Shown piece by piece: positions 22,258-29,662 of a DNA stretch of 40,117 nucleotides. The DNA comes from Bradyrhizobium cytisi (GTDB lineage Bacteria; Pseudomonadota; Alphaproteobacteria; Rhizobiales; Xanthobacteraceae), in NCBI RefSeq assembly GCF_008123515.1, contig NZ_VSSR01000130.1:1-40117 (forward strand), given 5' to 3'. Position 1 is the first letter of the stretch, and every line of letters begins with the position of its first letter. A model generated the notes under the pieces. That model was not told the DNA's origin. It was given only the letters and a program-made list of their open reading frames with translations, and did no database searches. A program made the translations under genes and the position numbers.

Positions 22258-22562
22258 CGTTCCTGCTCCGGCGCTTTTCGAAGCGCAGCGGCACGGCGTT
22301 GTGCGAAATGCGCTTCGACCTCGGAATCATCGATATCAGGCCGCGTGTCGGCCAACGCCTGGCGCACCTTCTCACGAAACCAGGTATCGTAAGCTTGGCT
22401 GTTGCTCACGAGCTCCAACGGAAGCATCCCTTCATTGGCCGTGCGCGTAAGCAGGATCCGCACGACGTCGGAAACCGTGAGACCCATATTTTCCAGAACC
22501 GCAGTGGCCTTTTCCTTCACGTCCGCATCGATGCGGGTTTGGACCAAGGCATTCGAAGCCAT
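22254..22562 (-). CDS. relB: RelB/DinJ-family antitoxin
   Basis: This 102-residue protein starts MASNALVQTRIDADVKEKATAVLENMGLTVSDVVRILLTRTANEGMLPLEL, the RelB/DinJ ribbon-helix-helix signature. The C-terminal 50 residues are acidic and helical (toxin wrapping). First gene of the pair; SD GGAGG lies just upstream. A palindrome ATGTAATACAT is 26 nt upstream. Confidence 0.92.
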   Translation of the reverse strand: MASNALVQTRIDADVKEKATAVLENMGLTVSDVVRILLTRTANEGMLPLELVSNSQAYDTWFREKVRQALADTRPDIDDSEVEAHFAQRRAAALRKAPEQER

Positions 22563-22587
22563 AGCGACCTCCTTATTCGGCAGCTAG

Positions 22588-22598
22588 ATGTAATACAT
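22588..22598. promoter_or_regulatory. Candidate operator of the RelB/ParE pair
   Basis: ATGTAATACAT, a perfect 11-bp palindrome in the promoter region. The same core is inside the 17-bp palindrome at 5087-5103 upstream of mobC. Both downstream first genes encode ribbon-helix-helix proteins. The remaining gap (22563-22697) shows nothing more. 21662-21960 is also empty. Confidence 0.55.
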
Positions 22599-22697
22599 TT
22601 GAATGACATGCACCAGAGACTATCACGGCTCCGTGAGCCGAGGCTGTGACAGCGGGCAAATGGCCCCGCCTTTCGGCGAGGCCGTTGCCGTGGGCCC

Positions 22698-23009
22698 TCA
22701 ATCCCGATTCGGGCGGGACCAGATGAGCTGTAGGCCTTCCTGGCCCTCCACCTCGATCAGGGTGGCATAGATCGGAGCCGGGAAGCTCGGATCGTCCAGC
22801 TTGACCGAGAGGTAATCGCGCTCGGTGTCCCTGGCGGTCTTCTGCCACGCCGCTCCCAGCTCGACATTGCCGGCGAAGATGCGGAAGTGCGGTCCCTTGT
22901 CGGAGGGATTCTCGACCCGAACCAGCTTGGCTTTGGCATTAAGAGCGAGGGTGCGAACCGTGCCGGAGAAGCCGTTGCCGGTCGAGGTGAAGGTGCCGAT
23001 GGTCGCCAT
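22698..23009 (-). CDS. DUF736 family protein, copy 2
   Basis: A second full DUF736 protein of 103 residues, MATIGTFTSTGNGFSGTVRT to LQLIWSRPNRD. The differences from copy 1 are mostly conservative (I/V, K/R, D/E, Y/F), so both copies appear to be under selection. ATG 23009 follows AAAGGACGCGACA, an acceptable SD. It is the last transcribed gene of the large minus-strand module. Its upstream leader is also shared with copy 1. Confidence 0.93.
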   Translation of the reverse strand: MATIGTFTSTGNGFSGTVRTLALNAKAKLVRVENPSDKGPHFRIFAGNVELGAAWQKTARDTERDYLSVKLDDPSFPAPIYATLIEVEGQEGLQLIWSRPNRD

Positions 23010-23032
23010 TGTCGCGTCCTTTCAGTTTTCCG

Positions 23033-23181
23033 GGCCGCCCATCGCGGCCTCGATGGCTGGCGACAGACCGGAGGCGATCGACCCGCACCCCGAAGGGGCC
23101 GGCACGCAGTAGAGGGCAGCCAGGGCACAACTTTCTTGGCTTGCGCGAGGAATGGGCGCGCAGCGGCCAGGGGAAGAAAGT
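23033..23181 (-). promoter_or_regulatory. Conserved structured leader of DUF736 copy 2
   Basis: GC hairpin GGCCGC/GCGGCC (23033-23049) 24 nt upstream of the ATG; long-range pair ACTTTCTT (23130-23137) with AAGAAAGT (23174-23181). Both elements match copy 1 in place and type. The stretch 23182-23674 has no gene I can support. Confidence 0.65.
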
Positions 23182-23674
23182 CGTAACCGGCTGTTGCGGG
23201 GTTAAGAGCGAGGCGGCGCTCAAGCGACGACGCCCTTCGGTCAGACATGCCAATCGAGGACGGCGTGGGTGCGCCAGAAGAAACGGCCGAGGAACACGAC
23301 AATGGCGACCATCGAAAACCTTGACCGACGAAACAACCCGATCACCGCTCACCGCACACATCTTTCAATTCCTCAGGCTTGCGGTCGAAGCCGAAACGGG
23401 TAGGCGCGCTGCTCTGCCGTCAAGCGGGCCTCGCCGAAAGTGAATCGGGAGGCCGCGAGCGAGATTTGCTCGGCACAGCCACGACCTGTGCAAAGTCGGA
23501 ACGTCGTCCTCCTCGAACGACTGCGCGCAAGGCCACAATCAGGTGGCGCAACACGAGGAATGAACGGACACTGGCCCTCGAGCGGCCGAGAAAGGCCGCA
23601 TCTCTGCGCTGAACCACCGGATAGCTAAGGGCCAGCCAGCGCCGGCGCCAATCACGTTATGCGCTCATCATGTA

Positions 23675-24601
23675 TCATGCTGCCTCTTCGACCTCAGCGG
23701 CCTTCGGCTGCTGGTCGTGCAGATAGGCGACGGCGCGTTGCGCATGCGCGGCAGCCGAGAAGATAAAGCGCTTCTCACTCGATAAAACTTCCAACCACGA
23801 TGCGAGGTAGCTTGCATGATCAGGTCGCGGTTCGAGTTCGGGAGAGATCCCTAGATCCGCGCAGAGGAAACAGCTCCCGAGTTCGGCAATCAACTCTTCG
23901 CGCGCCCGTTCGCTCCGATCCTTGCTGTAACGGCTGAGATCGCGATTGACGCGGTGAACGGGAGCGGTCCAATGCACGGTCTCATGAGCTCTGACGGCGA
24001 CATAGGAGGCGGTGTCGCGAAAACTTTCGATCGTCGGCATCTGAATGTGATCGGACGAGGGCGCGTAAAACGCCATCGAGCCGCCATGCCGAACAATCGC
24101 GCCGGTATTGGCAAAGAAAGCGTCGGCGCTCGCGTTGCGCTCGATCGTTGATGCGACATCGGCCGGCCGACTGTAATAATGATCGGGCAAGTCATCGATC
24201 TGATCGACGCAAAACACGGTATAGGCCTTCAGGAAGGGGACATCGCGTTCGACTTCGTCGCCGTGAGCGTCGGTCTCTGTCTTGGTGAAGCGGCTCGCAT
24301 AAACCACAGTGCTGCCGGTCTCGCCCTTACGGACATGCGCGCCGAGTTCACTCGCCTGCCTGAACGTCATCCAGATCGGAGAACAGAAGCCGCGCGCGAC
24401 GGCTTCTGACCAAAGCAGCACGACGTTGATGCCCGTATAGGGCTGGCCGTTGTGTCGCAGCGGTCGCGTGATGTGGCCCGCCATATTCGCGGTGGCCCAA
24501 GGTTGAACCCAGGGGCACACGCCGCGTTCGAGCTCAGCGACAATGCGGTCCGTGATGCGGGCGTACAGGTCGCCTCGCACCTTTTCTCCGTTCCTGTTCA
24601 T
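23675..24601 (-). CDS. ardC: ArdC-like antirestriction metalloprotease
   Basis: This 308-residue protein has the ArdC plan: an N-terminal ssDNA-binding domain (DLYARITDRIVAELERGVCPWVQPW...NGQPYTGINVVLLW, residues 11-65) and a C-terminal zinc metallopeptidase with HETVHW at 206-211 and the downstream EELIAELGS glutamate near 236. SMAFYAPSSDHIQMPTIESF precedes the HExxH, as in the family. ArdC proteins protect incoming plasmid DNA from restriction. Start at ATG 24601 with SD GGAGG; the in-frame extension to 24634 covers a hairpin. It lies between unknown module genes and DUF736. A decayed second ArdC occurs at 39.6-39.85 kb. Confidence 0.93.
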   Translation of the reverse strand: MNRNGEKVRGDLYARITDRIVAELERGVCPWVQPWATANMAGHITRPLRHNGQPYTGINVVLLWSEAVARGFCSPIWMTFRQASELGAHVRKGETGSTVVYASRFTKTETDAHGDEVERDVPFLKAYTVFCVDQIDDLPDHYYSRPADVASTIERNASADAFFANTGAIVRHGGSMAFYAPSSDHIQMPTIESFRDTASYVAVRAHETVHWTAPVHRVNRDLSRYSKDRSERAREELIAELGSCFLCADLGISPELEPRPDHASYLASWLEVLSSEKRFIFSAAAHAQRAVAYLHDQQPKAAEVEEAA

Positions 24602-24619
24602 TATAATGACCTCCGTTCG

Positions 24620-24643
24620 GGAGACCGCGCCCATCGCGGCTCC
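24620..24643 (-). other. GC leader hairpin of ardC
   Basis: GGAG-A-CCGCG and CGCGG-CTCC (9 bp with a bulged A) 19 nt upstream of the ardC start. The gap 24644-24893 is GC-rich and without a gene. Confidence 0.6.
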
Positions 24644-24893
24644 TCACGGGGTCCGCCACTGCCGAGCCCAAGGTCCGCGCACCCGCGGCCGAAGCAACGC
24701 GAAGGACGGCGAAGCCGTTGCGCGGGCATAGGGTCCGGCACAGGACCACGGACCGGGAGGAGCCGACGATGGCCCGTAGGGCGGGAAGGCGCCCTTTGTT
24801 GCGGCGGCGATACGAAGATGGGCCGGTCTGGCAGACCGGCCCGCGAGGTGGCTGCAGTGGAAGAGGCGCGGGGCCGAGACCCCACGCTAACGG

Positions 24894-25481
24894 TTAGTCG
24901 AACGCCGACATTTGCGCCTTGGCCGCCTTCCGCCCGACGGTGTCGGTCGTGTGGTCGACGGGACGCTCGAAAGGTTTCCAGGTCTCGCCGACGACTTTTT
25001 CGTAGGCAGCGACGGCGCCCTCGGCGGCCATGCGAAGCGCGTGAGACTGCACGCCCATGTCGGCGGCGAATTCACGCTTGCGCTGTGCCTGGCTATCGAA
25101 GCCGACCGGACCATCGAGGTCCTCGTCGCGGCCGTCGTTGGCGAGCTTGGCGGTCGCATCTCGCGCTTCGGTCACTGCGCGGGTGTAGAACTGGCCGGCG
25201 CCGTGCGCAGAGCCGACATAAGCGCCGACGATCCGTTGAAGGTGAATCTGCATTGCGCGTTCACTCAGGCCGTCCTTGAGTGCGTCGGCGGTTTCGATGA
25301 TGAGCCGCTGATGCAGATCGCGGATGCCGTCGCTGTCCAGGATCGCAAGGCCGAAGCTTTCGGAGATGCGCTGTGCCTGTGCCGCGTCGGGGCAGGCGAG
25401 CCGGACCATTTCGAGAGTGGTGCCCTTGCGAAGCGGGATGACACGGGCGCTGGCGCGAGAGGAACGAGCAGGTTTGGTCAT
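24894..25481 (-). CDS. Conserved plasmid protein, unknown function
   Basis: This 195-residue protein starts MTKPARSSRASARVIPLRKG at 25481, SD AAGGA seven bases upstream. It is basic at the front, then helical: ACPDAAQAQRISESFGLAILDSDGIRDLHQRLIIETADALKDGLSERAMQIHLQRIVGAYVGSAHGAGQFYTRAVTEARDATAKLAND, with an alanine-rich C-terminal helix (QSHALRMAAEGAVAAYEKVVGETWKPFERP). No membrane segment. I know it only as a recurrent neighbour of ArdC/DUF736 on rhizobial plasmids. The 200-residue extension upstream is arginine/serine/proline-rich shadow sequence and is rejected. Confidence 0.75.
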   Translation of the reverse strand: MTKPARSSRASARVIPLRKGTTLEMVRLACPDAAQAQRISESFGLAILDSDGIRDLHQRLIIETADALKDGLSERAMQIHLQRIVGAYVGSAHGAGQFYTRAVTEARDATAKLANDGRDEDLDGPVGFDSQAQRKREFAADMGVQSHALRMAAEGAVAAYEKVVGETWKPFERPVDHTTDTVGRKAAKAQMSAFD

Positions 25482-25516
25482 GGTGAATTCCTTATCTGGT
25501 TTCGCCGTCGGTTCGA

Positions 25517-25532
25517 TCCGGCCCCTGCCGGA
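25517..25532 (-). other. GC leader hairpin of the 195-residue gene
   Basis: TCCGGC and GCCGGA with a CCCT loop, 36 nt upstream of the start. The surrounding gap 25482-25869 (388 nt) is GC-rich and holds no gene I can support. Confidence 0.5.
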
Positions 25533-25869
25533 CCTCCCTTCGGGTGCGGTCGCCCAGCGCCGCCGGGATGAGGGCCGCTTCAAGGTCCGGGGACCGCCAG
25601 GCGAGCGAGGTCCGATTGCGAACAAGCAGGGTCCCAGCCTGCTGGGCCCTGCGCCGGACGCGGTCGGGCCTTGCCGAGATCGGCGGTCTCCGGTCGCTTG
25701 CGACTCGGCCTTGAAGCGGACCGCCGGCGGCGCAGACCGCAGCAAACCCGAGGGGAGAGCCGACAGGGTGCGGGCCGGGTTGGCGAATGCGGAAAGGTTC
25801 GACCCGGCAGACCGCCGGCTTCGCGGCGTGATCGAGACGTTCGTCTGCGCGAGGTCGGCTTCGGCTCCG

Positions 25870-26283
25870 CTAGGCCACAGCGCCATGCCGCCTCCCTGGA
25901 CGACAGTCGGCCAGACTGCGACATTCGTCCTTGCGATGTGCGCGCTCCGGGTCGTCACGAGCTTGTCGAGACTCCGGCGCGCACCGAGCCCGCAGCGTCT
26001 CGATCGCGGTATCCTGCCGGGCGAGCTTGCGCGAGAGGGCATCGATCTCCGGCTGGCGCGCTGCCGTGATCGCCGCAAGGTTCGAACGGTAGCGTTCGAG
26101 GAACGCACTCGGGTCGGGCGGCTTGCCGTGGCGGTATCCGGACCGCTTGCGACCGAGCTGTGGGATCAGCGCCGTCATGCGACGGATGATCTGCCGGTCG
26201 ATCATGTCGAGCTGGCGCTGCGTCTGGCGGCGCGCCTCCTCCATGCGCGAAAGCTGGGCGAGGCGTTGGGGGGAAGCCGTCAT
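25870..26283 (-). CDS. Coiled-coil unknown protein, 137 residues
   Basis: It starts MTASPQRLAQLSRMEEARRQTQRQLDMIDRQIIRRMTALIPQLGRKRSGYRHGKPPDPSAFLERYRSNLAAI and is helical with strong coiled-coil character at 5-45 and 70-105. The last 30 residues are arginine-rich and may be frayed or frameshifted. ATG 26283 has SD GGGGAGG and overlaps the stop of the upstream gene by 4 nt, so it belongs to an operon of three: 158-residue protein, DUF7007-like, this. Function unknown. Confidence 0.7.
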   Translation of the reverse strand: MTASPQRLAQLSRMEEARRQTQRQLDMIDRQIIRRMTALIPQLGRKRSGYRHGKPPDPSAFLERYRSNLAAITAARQPEIDALSRKLARQDTAIETLRARCAPESRQARDDPERAHRKDECRSLADCRPGRRHGAVA

Positions 26284-27173
26284 GGCGATGTCCTCCCCTG
26301 CCAAGCGATGAAGCTCGACGGCCCGGAATAGACCGGGTGGCGGGTCTCATCGATGAGGAAGCCGAAGCGACCCATTCGGTACTCGTCGGACGGGACCAGG
26401 AAGCGCCGCTCCTCGGTGCCTGCGCCACGTCGGCCGCCCGGCGTGGCGACGACTTCGACAAAGCCGGGATGCTGATCCGACGTGATCGCCGACACGACGA
26501 TCCAGTCGTCGGCGTGCTCGGTCTCGAAGGCGCGCCGATCCTTCTCCCGGGATTCGCCGGGCTGGAGCAGGGTCCCGAAAATCGCCTCCCACGCATCGGG
26601 CCAGCTATCCCTAATCGTGCGTTCCGCGCAGCGCCGCTCGTAGCTGGTGAACAGATTCGGGAAAGTGATCGCCACGATCGCCCAGCCCTCGTCCTCCTCG
26701 TACCAGCCACCTCGCGCGCGCAGCATCGAATGGACGCTGCGGTTGCGTTCGGCGGAAAGATGAAAGCCGCCATGGCCCGCCGTCGAATGGCAGACGACGC
26801 CTTCCGCATAGACGGTCGCGCCCTGAGATGGGCCCCAAGGCGTGCGCGCCGTCGAGGCGATGTCGCGACGGCCGAGCGCACGCGCTTCGCACTGGTGCTC
26901 GGCATTCTCCACGATCTTCGCGCGGAAGGCGGCCTCGTCGGCGAGATCGCCGAAATGGCCGTAGAAGTCGGAGAGCTTCCATTCGGCGATCGGCCGGCCG
27001 ATGCGCCAGCCGGTTGCGAGATAGTGGCGGCCCTCGCGTGCCGGCAGCATGGCGAAGGCGGTGTCGGCAACGCGCGCGGCGAGGAAGCCATCGCCGCTGC
27101 GCCCGAACGCAACCTCGGGGAATCCGGAGGTTGAGTCATCGGTGGTGGTGGTGGGGAGGGCGGGCGCGGTCAT
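26280..27173 (-). CDS. DUF7007-like conserved plasmid protein
   Basis: This 297-residue soluble protein contains FAMLPAREGRHYLATGWRIGRPIAEWKLSDFYGHFGDLADEAAFRAKIVENAEHQ, then GVVCHSTAGHGGFHLSAERNRSVHSMLRARGGWYEEDEGWAIVAITFPNLFTSYERRCAERTIRDSWPDAWEAIFG. The H-S-x-A-G-H-G-G-F motif and the acidic patch are the recognisable parts. I assign the DUF7007 name from memory of similar rhizobial plasmid proteins, with moderate confidence. No enzyme motif I can name. Middle gene of a coupled trio, overlapping both neighbours by 4 nt. Confidence 0.65.
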   Translation of the reverse strand: MTAPALPTTTTDDSTSGFPEVAFGRSGDGFLAARVADTAFAMLPAREGRHYLATGWRIGRPIAEWKLSDFYGHFGDLADEAAFRAKIVENAEHQCEARALGRRDIASTARTPWGPSQGATVYAEGVVCHSTAGHGGFHLSAERNRSVHSMLRARGGWYEEDEGWAIVAITFPNLFTSYERRCAERTIRDSWPDAWEAIFGTLLQPGESREKDRRAFETEHADDWIVVSAITSDQHPGFVEVVATPGGRRGAGTEERRFLVPSDEYRMGRFGFLIDETRHPVYSGPSSFIAWQGRTSP

Positions 27174-27646
27174 GCGGCTGTCCTCCCTTCCGCGACGTCG
27201 GCCGCGACCGCATCGGCCGTCACGTCGTCCAGAACGGCATTTGGATAGCCGTGGCTCTGCAGCCAGGTTTCGGCATCGGCGCGGCTGCCGGCGAGATAGA
27301 CCAACTCGGCATCCTCGCCGGGCCGGTCGAGCACGCGGACCGCACCGAGCTTCGGGCGTTCGGTCACGACGAACGCCAGGTCGCTATCGACCGGGAAGGT
27401 CCGGTGAACGCGAAGCACCACAACACCACCGCCGCCATAGTCGCCGGCGTGCAGCGTGATGCTCGCACTGATGAAGGTGTTGCCGACGCGGCGTTCGGGC
27501 TGTTTGCGGATCAAGCGACCGCCGCTATTGCGGTATTCCCAAGCCGCGAGCTTCTTGCGGTGCCGCTCCGGCGGCCGCGGCGTGCCGTCGAAAAACCGGA
27601 CGAGCGAGCCGAGCGGGGCGAGGTCGTAAATCAACTGTGCGGACAT
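27170..27646 (-). CDS. Conserved plasmid protein, 158 residues
   Basis: It starts MSAQLIYDLAPLGSLVRFFDGTPRPPERHRKKLAAWEYRNSGGRLIRKQPERRVGNTFISASITLHAGDYGGGGVVVLRVHRTFPVDSDLAFVVTERP, mostly beta with a basic patch at 28-55, ending acidic. ATG 27646 follows AGGAGG, an excellent SD. Unknown function. It is the first gene of a three-gene coupled operon. Longer readings to 27784 would cover a perfect 11-bp hairpin and are rejected. Confidence 0.7.
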   Translation of the reverse strand: MSAQLIYDLAPLGSLVRFFDGTPRPPERHRKKLAAWEYRNSGGRLIRKQPERRVGNTFISASITLHAGDYGGGGVVVLRVHRTFPVDSDLAFVVTERPKLGAVRVLDRPGEDAELVYLAGSRADAETWLQSHGYPNAVLDDVTADAVAADVAEGRTAA

Positions 27647-27677
27647 GACGTCCTCCTGTTCATGGGGGCGAAGCGGA

Positions 27678-27704
27678 GCCGCCGCCGGATCAACCGGCGG
27701 CGGC
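27678..27704 (-). other. GC leader hairpin of the 158-residue gene
   Basis: GCCGCCGCCGG and CCGGCGGCGGC, a perfect 11-bp stem with a 5-nt loop, 32 nt upstream of the start. There is no T-run. Confidence 0.7.
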
Positions 27705-27734
27705 GTGTTGTTCGGATTGTCGATGCCGGGCGGA

Positions 27735-29420
27735 CTATTCCGCCGCCTCGCGGAACGCCTCGTCGTCGAAGGCCTCGCCATCATCGGTATCGCCGGCCGC
27801 CGGGTTCTCGACCCGGTCGTCGGCCTCGTCGTCTTCGGCGACGGCTTTCTTCGCCAGCCACGACAACAAGTCGACCTTGTCGGGAGCGAACAATGCGGCC
27901 GGATGCACGAAGCGTCCTTCCCTGAAGTGCTCGACCAGGGCGATGCGGGTGTCCTTCACCTTCTGGCGCGGGAGAACCGGCGTGTCCTTGCACGAGCCTT
28001 CGAGCGCGGCGCGCGACAGGCACGACAGGAAATCGTCGGTGCCCATGTTGGGCAGGAAGTTATCTGCGCCGACCACGTCACCGGCGACGCGGGCGACGAT
28101 GCCGCTGTCGGTGCGGTTCTCCCGGCACGACAGGACTTCCGTGAGGGTTGAGCGCGCCGCGACGCGGAGCGTGTCGATGTCGAGGACGAGCTTGCCATCC
28201 TGATCGAATAGCGCCGCGGCATGGCGGGCGAAGCGCCGGTTGCCGTAGTAGGTCCCGCCGCTGCCGGACTCGACCGAGACGTTCTGGCCGGCGAAGGCGA
28301 GGATCAACAGCGCCATCAGCGTGTCATCCTCGATCGGCGCGCGGGCCAGCGCCTCGTGCAGCGCGTCCGTTCGGAAGTCGCCGATCATCTCGAGGCCCTT
28401 GCGCGTCACGTCGGGACGCGGCTTCGAAACTGTTGCGAACTCATCCGCAGCGTCGCTGTCGGCCGCCGCACCCTTGCCAGTCGCCTTCTTGGCCGCGGGC
28501 ATGCGGTAATGCACGCTCTGCACCCGGCCGTCACGGTCCAGATACATCGCGGTGCAATCGCTCTTCGAGGCCTTGCCGTAGACGCGCTCTGCCTTCGGCG
28601 GCAGCTTGACCTCACCCCAGTTCGTCGTCTCAGCTATGACGCCGCGCTTCGGCAGGTTGTTCGTCATCCATTCCTGCTGGGCGCCGAGGAAGGCCTCGAC
28701 ATCCGTGGTATAGCGGCTGTCCTCATCTGCTGGCGCGAACAGATCCTCTGCCCACTGGATGCCGTAAGCCTGGGCGAGGTCGTCGCCGAAGCTGGCATCA
28801 CGTGCGTACATGCGGGCCTTGGTCAGAGCCTGCGCCACGCTAAACCACGACACCTGCGGATCGGCCTTCGAGGGCTTGTGCTTCTTCCAGACCTCCTTCT
28901 GTTCATCCAGCGAGGCGGAGGCGATGGTGCGGAGCTGCCGCTCGTCGGGCATGTCGCCCTTCGCCATGTGTTCGAGCATGGCGGGCAGCACATTCGCGAG
29001 CAGGCGGAGCTTTCTGATCTGCCGCACCGGCAGCGCCAAGGCGACGCCGATGGCCTCCTCGGTCCAGCCGAGCGCGACGAGACGTTCGATCGCGCGCCAC
29101 TGGTCGACGGGATTGAGCGCTTCGCGGGCGATGTTCTCGATCATCGAGCGCATGGCGCCGTTGTCGTTGGCCGCCTCGTCGACGAGGACGTCGATCTCCT
29201 CGAGGCCGGCGGCGATCGCCTGCTTCACGCGGCGATGACCGGCGTTGATGACATAGCCGTTGCCACCGCCAGTCTCGGGCGTGATGACGGGCGGCTGGAC
29301 GATGCCGACGGCCTTGATCGTCGCCAGCAGGAGGGCGTCAGCCTGCGGCGTCGACTTCGTCTGGCGCATGCGGTCCGGACTCTCCTTCAGCGCACGCGGA
29401 TCGACCTTGATGAGTTGCAT
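27735..29420 (-). CDS. ParB-domain plasmid protein, 561 residues
   Basis: It starts MQLIKVDPRALKESPDRMRQTKSTPQADALLLATIKAVGIVQPPVITPE, then GYVINAGHRRVKQAIAAGLEEIDVLV and MIENIAREALNPVDQWRAIERLVALGWTEEAIGVALALPVRQIRKLRLLANVLPAML: a ParB/Srx-like N-terminal domain with GHRR and a helix-turn-helix. The long rear part (200-561) is not a ParB centromere partner domain. ATG 29420 has SD AGGAGA. It is a third ParB-like gene in the window but has no ParA beside it, so it is more likely an accessory DNA-binding or nuclease-like protein than a partition protein. Confidence 0.88.
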   Translation of the reverse strand: MQLIKVDPRALKESPDRMRQTKSTPQADALLLATIKAVGIVQPPVITPETGGGNGYVINAGHRRVKQAIAAGLEEIDVLVDEAANDNGAMRSMIENIAREALNPVDQWRAIERLVALGWTEEAIGVALALPVRQIRKLRLLANVLPAMLEHMAKGDMPDERQLRTIASASLDEQKEVWKKHKPSKADPQVSWFSVAQALTKARMYARDASFGDDLAQAYGIQWAEDLFAPADEDSRYTTDVEAFLGAQQEWMTNNLPKRGVIAETTNWGEVKLPPKAERVYGKASKSDCTAMYLDRDGRVQSVHYRMPAAKKATGKGAAADSDAADEFATVSKPRPDVTRKGLEMIGDFRTDALHEALARAPIEDDTLMALLILAFAGQNVSVESGSGGTYYGNRRFARHAAALFDQDGKLVLDIDTLRVAARSTLTEVLSCRENRTDSGIVARVAGDVVGADNFLPNMGTDDFLSCLSRAALEGSCKDTPVLPRQKVKDTRIALVEHFREGRFVHPAALFAPDKVDLLSWLAKKAVAEDDEADDRVENPAAGDTDDGEAFDDEAFREAAE

Positions 29421-29445
29421 GGGATTTCTCCTGTTCGGGGTTGGT

Positions 29446-29465
29446 GGACCGCGCCTCGCGGGTCC
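29446..29465 (-). other. GC leader hairpin of the ParB-domain gene
   Basis: GGACCGCG and CGCGGGTCC with a CCT loop and one bulge, 26 nt upstream of the start. Confidence 0.65.
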
Positions 29466-29555
29466 TTCCTCGTCTTCTTTCCGAAGACATCCTCCGGCCC
29501 GCGGAGCGGTCGGGCCGGCACAACAGCGGCCGAGCATCCCTGTCCGGCCGGACAA

Positions 29556-29575
29556 GCAGGGCTCTTAAGCCCTGC
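29556..29575 (-). other. Second hairpin in the 29.4-29.66 kb gap
   Basis: GCAGGGCT and AGCCCTGC, a perfect 8-bp stem with a CTTA loop. It lies between the end of the giant methylase-helicase gene (29663) and the ParB-domain gene. No long T-run follows on either strand. Confidence 0.55.
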
Positions 29576-29662
29576 GAAGGACGACGGGCCGGGATCGCGC
29601 AGGCGGCGGTTGAGCGTCAGCGTTGCCGGCTTGGCCGATCTGCGAGCGGCTTTCCTTCTTCA

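Noticed and set aside
25482..26108. N-terminal extension of the 195-residue gene to a 404-residue protein
   Set aside because: The extension is arginine/serine-rich and overlaps another gene. A good SD and ATG exist at 25481.
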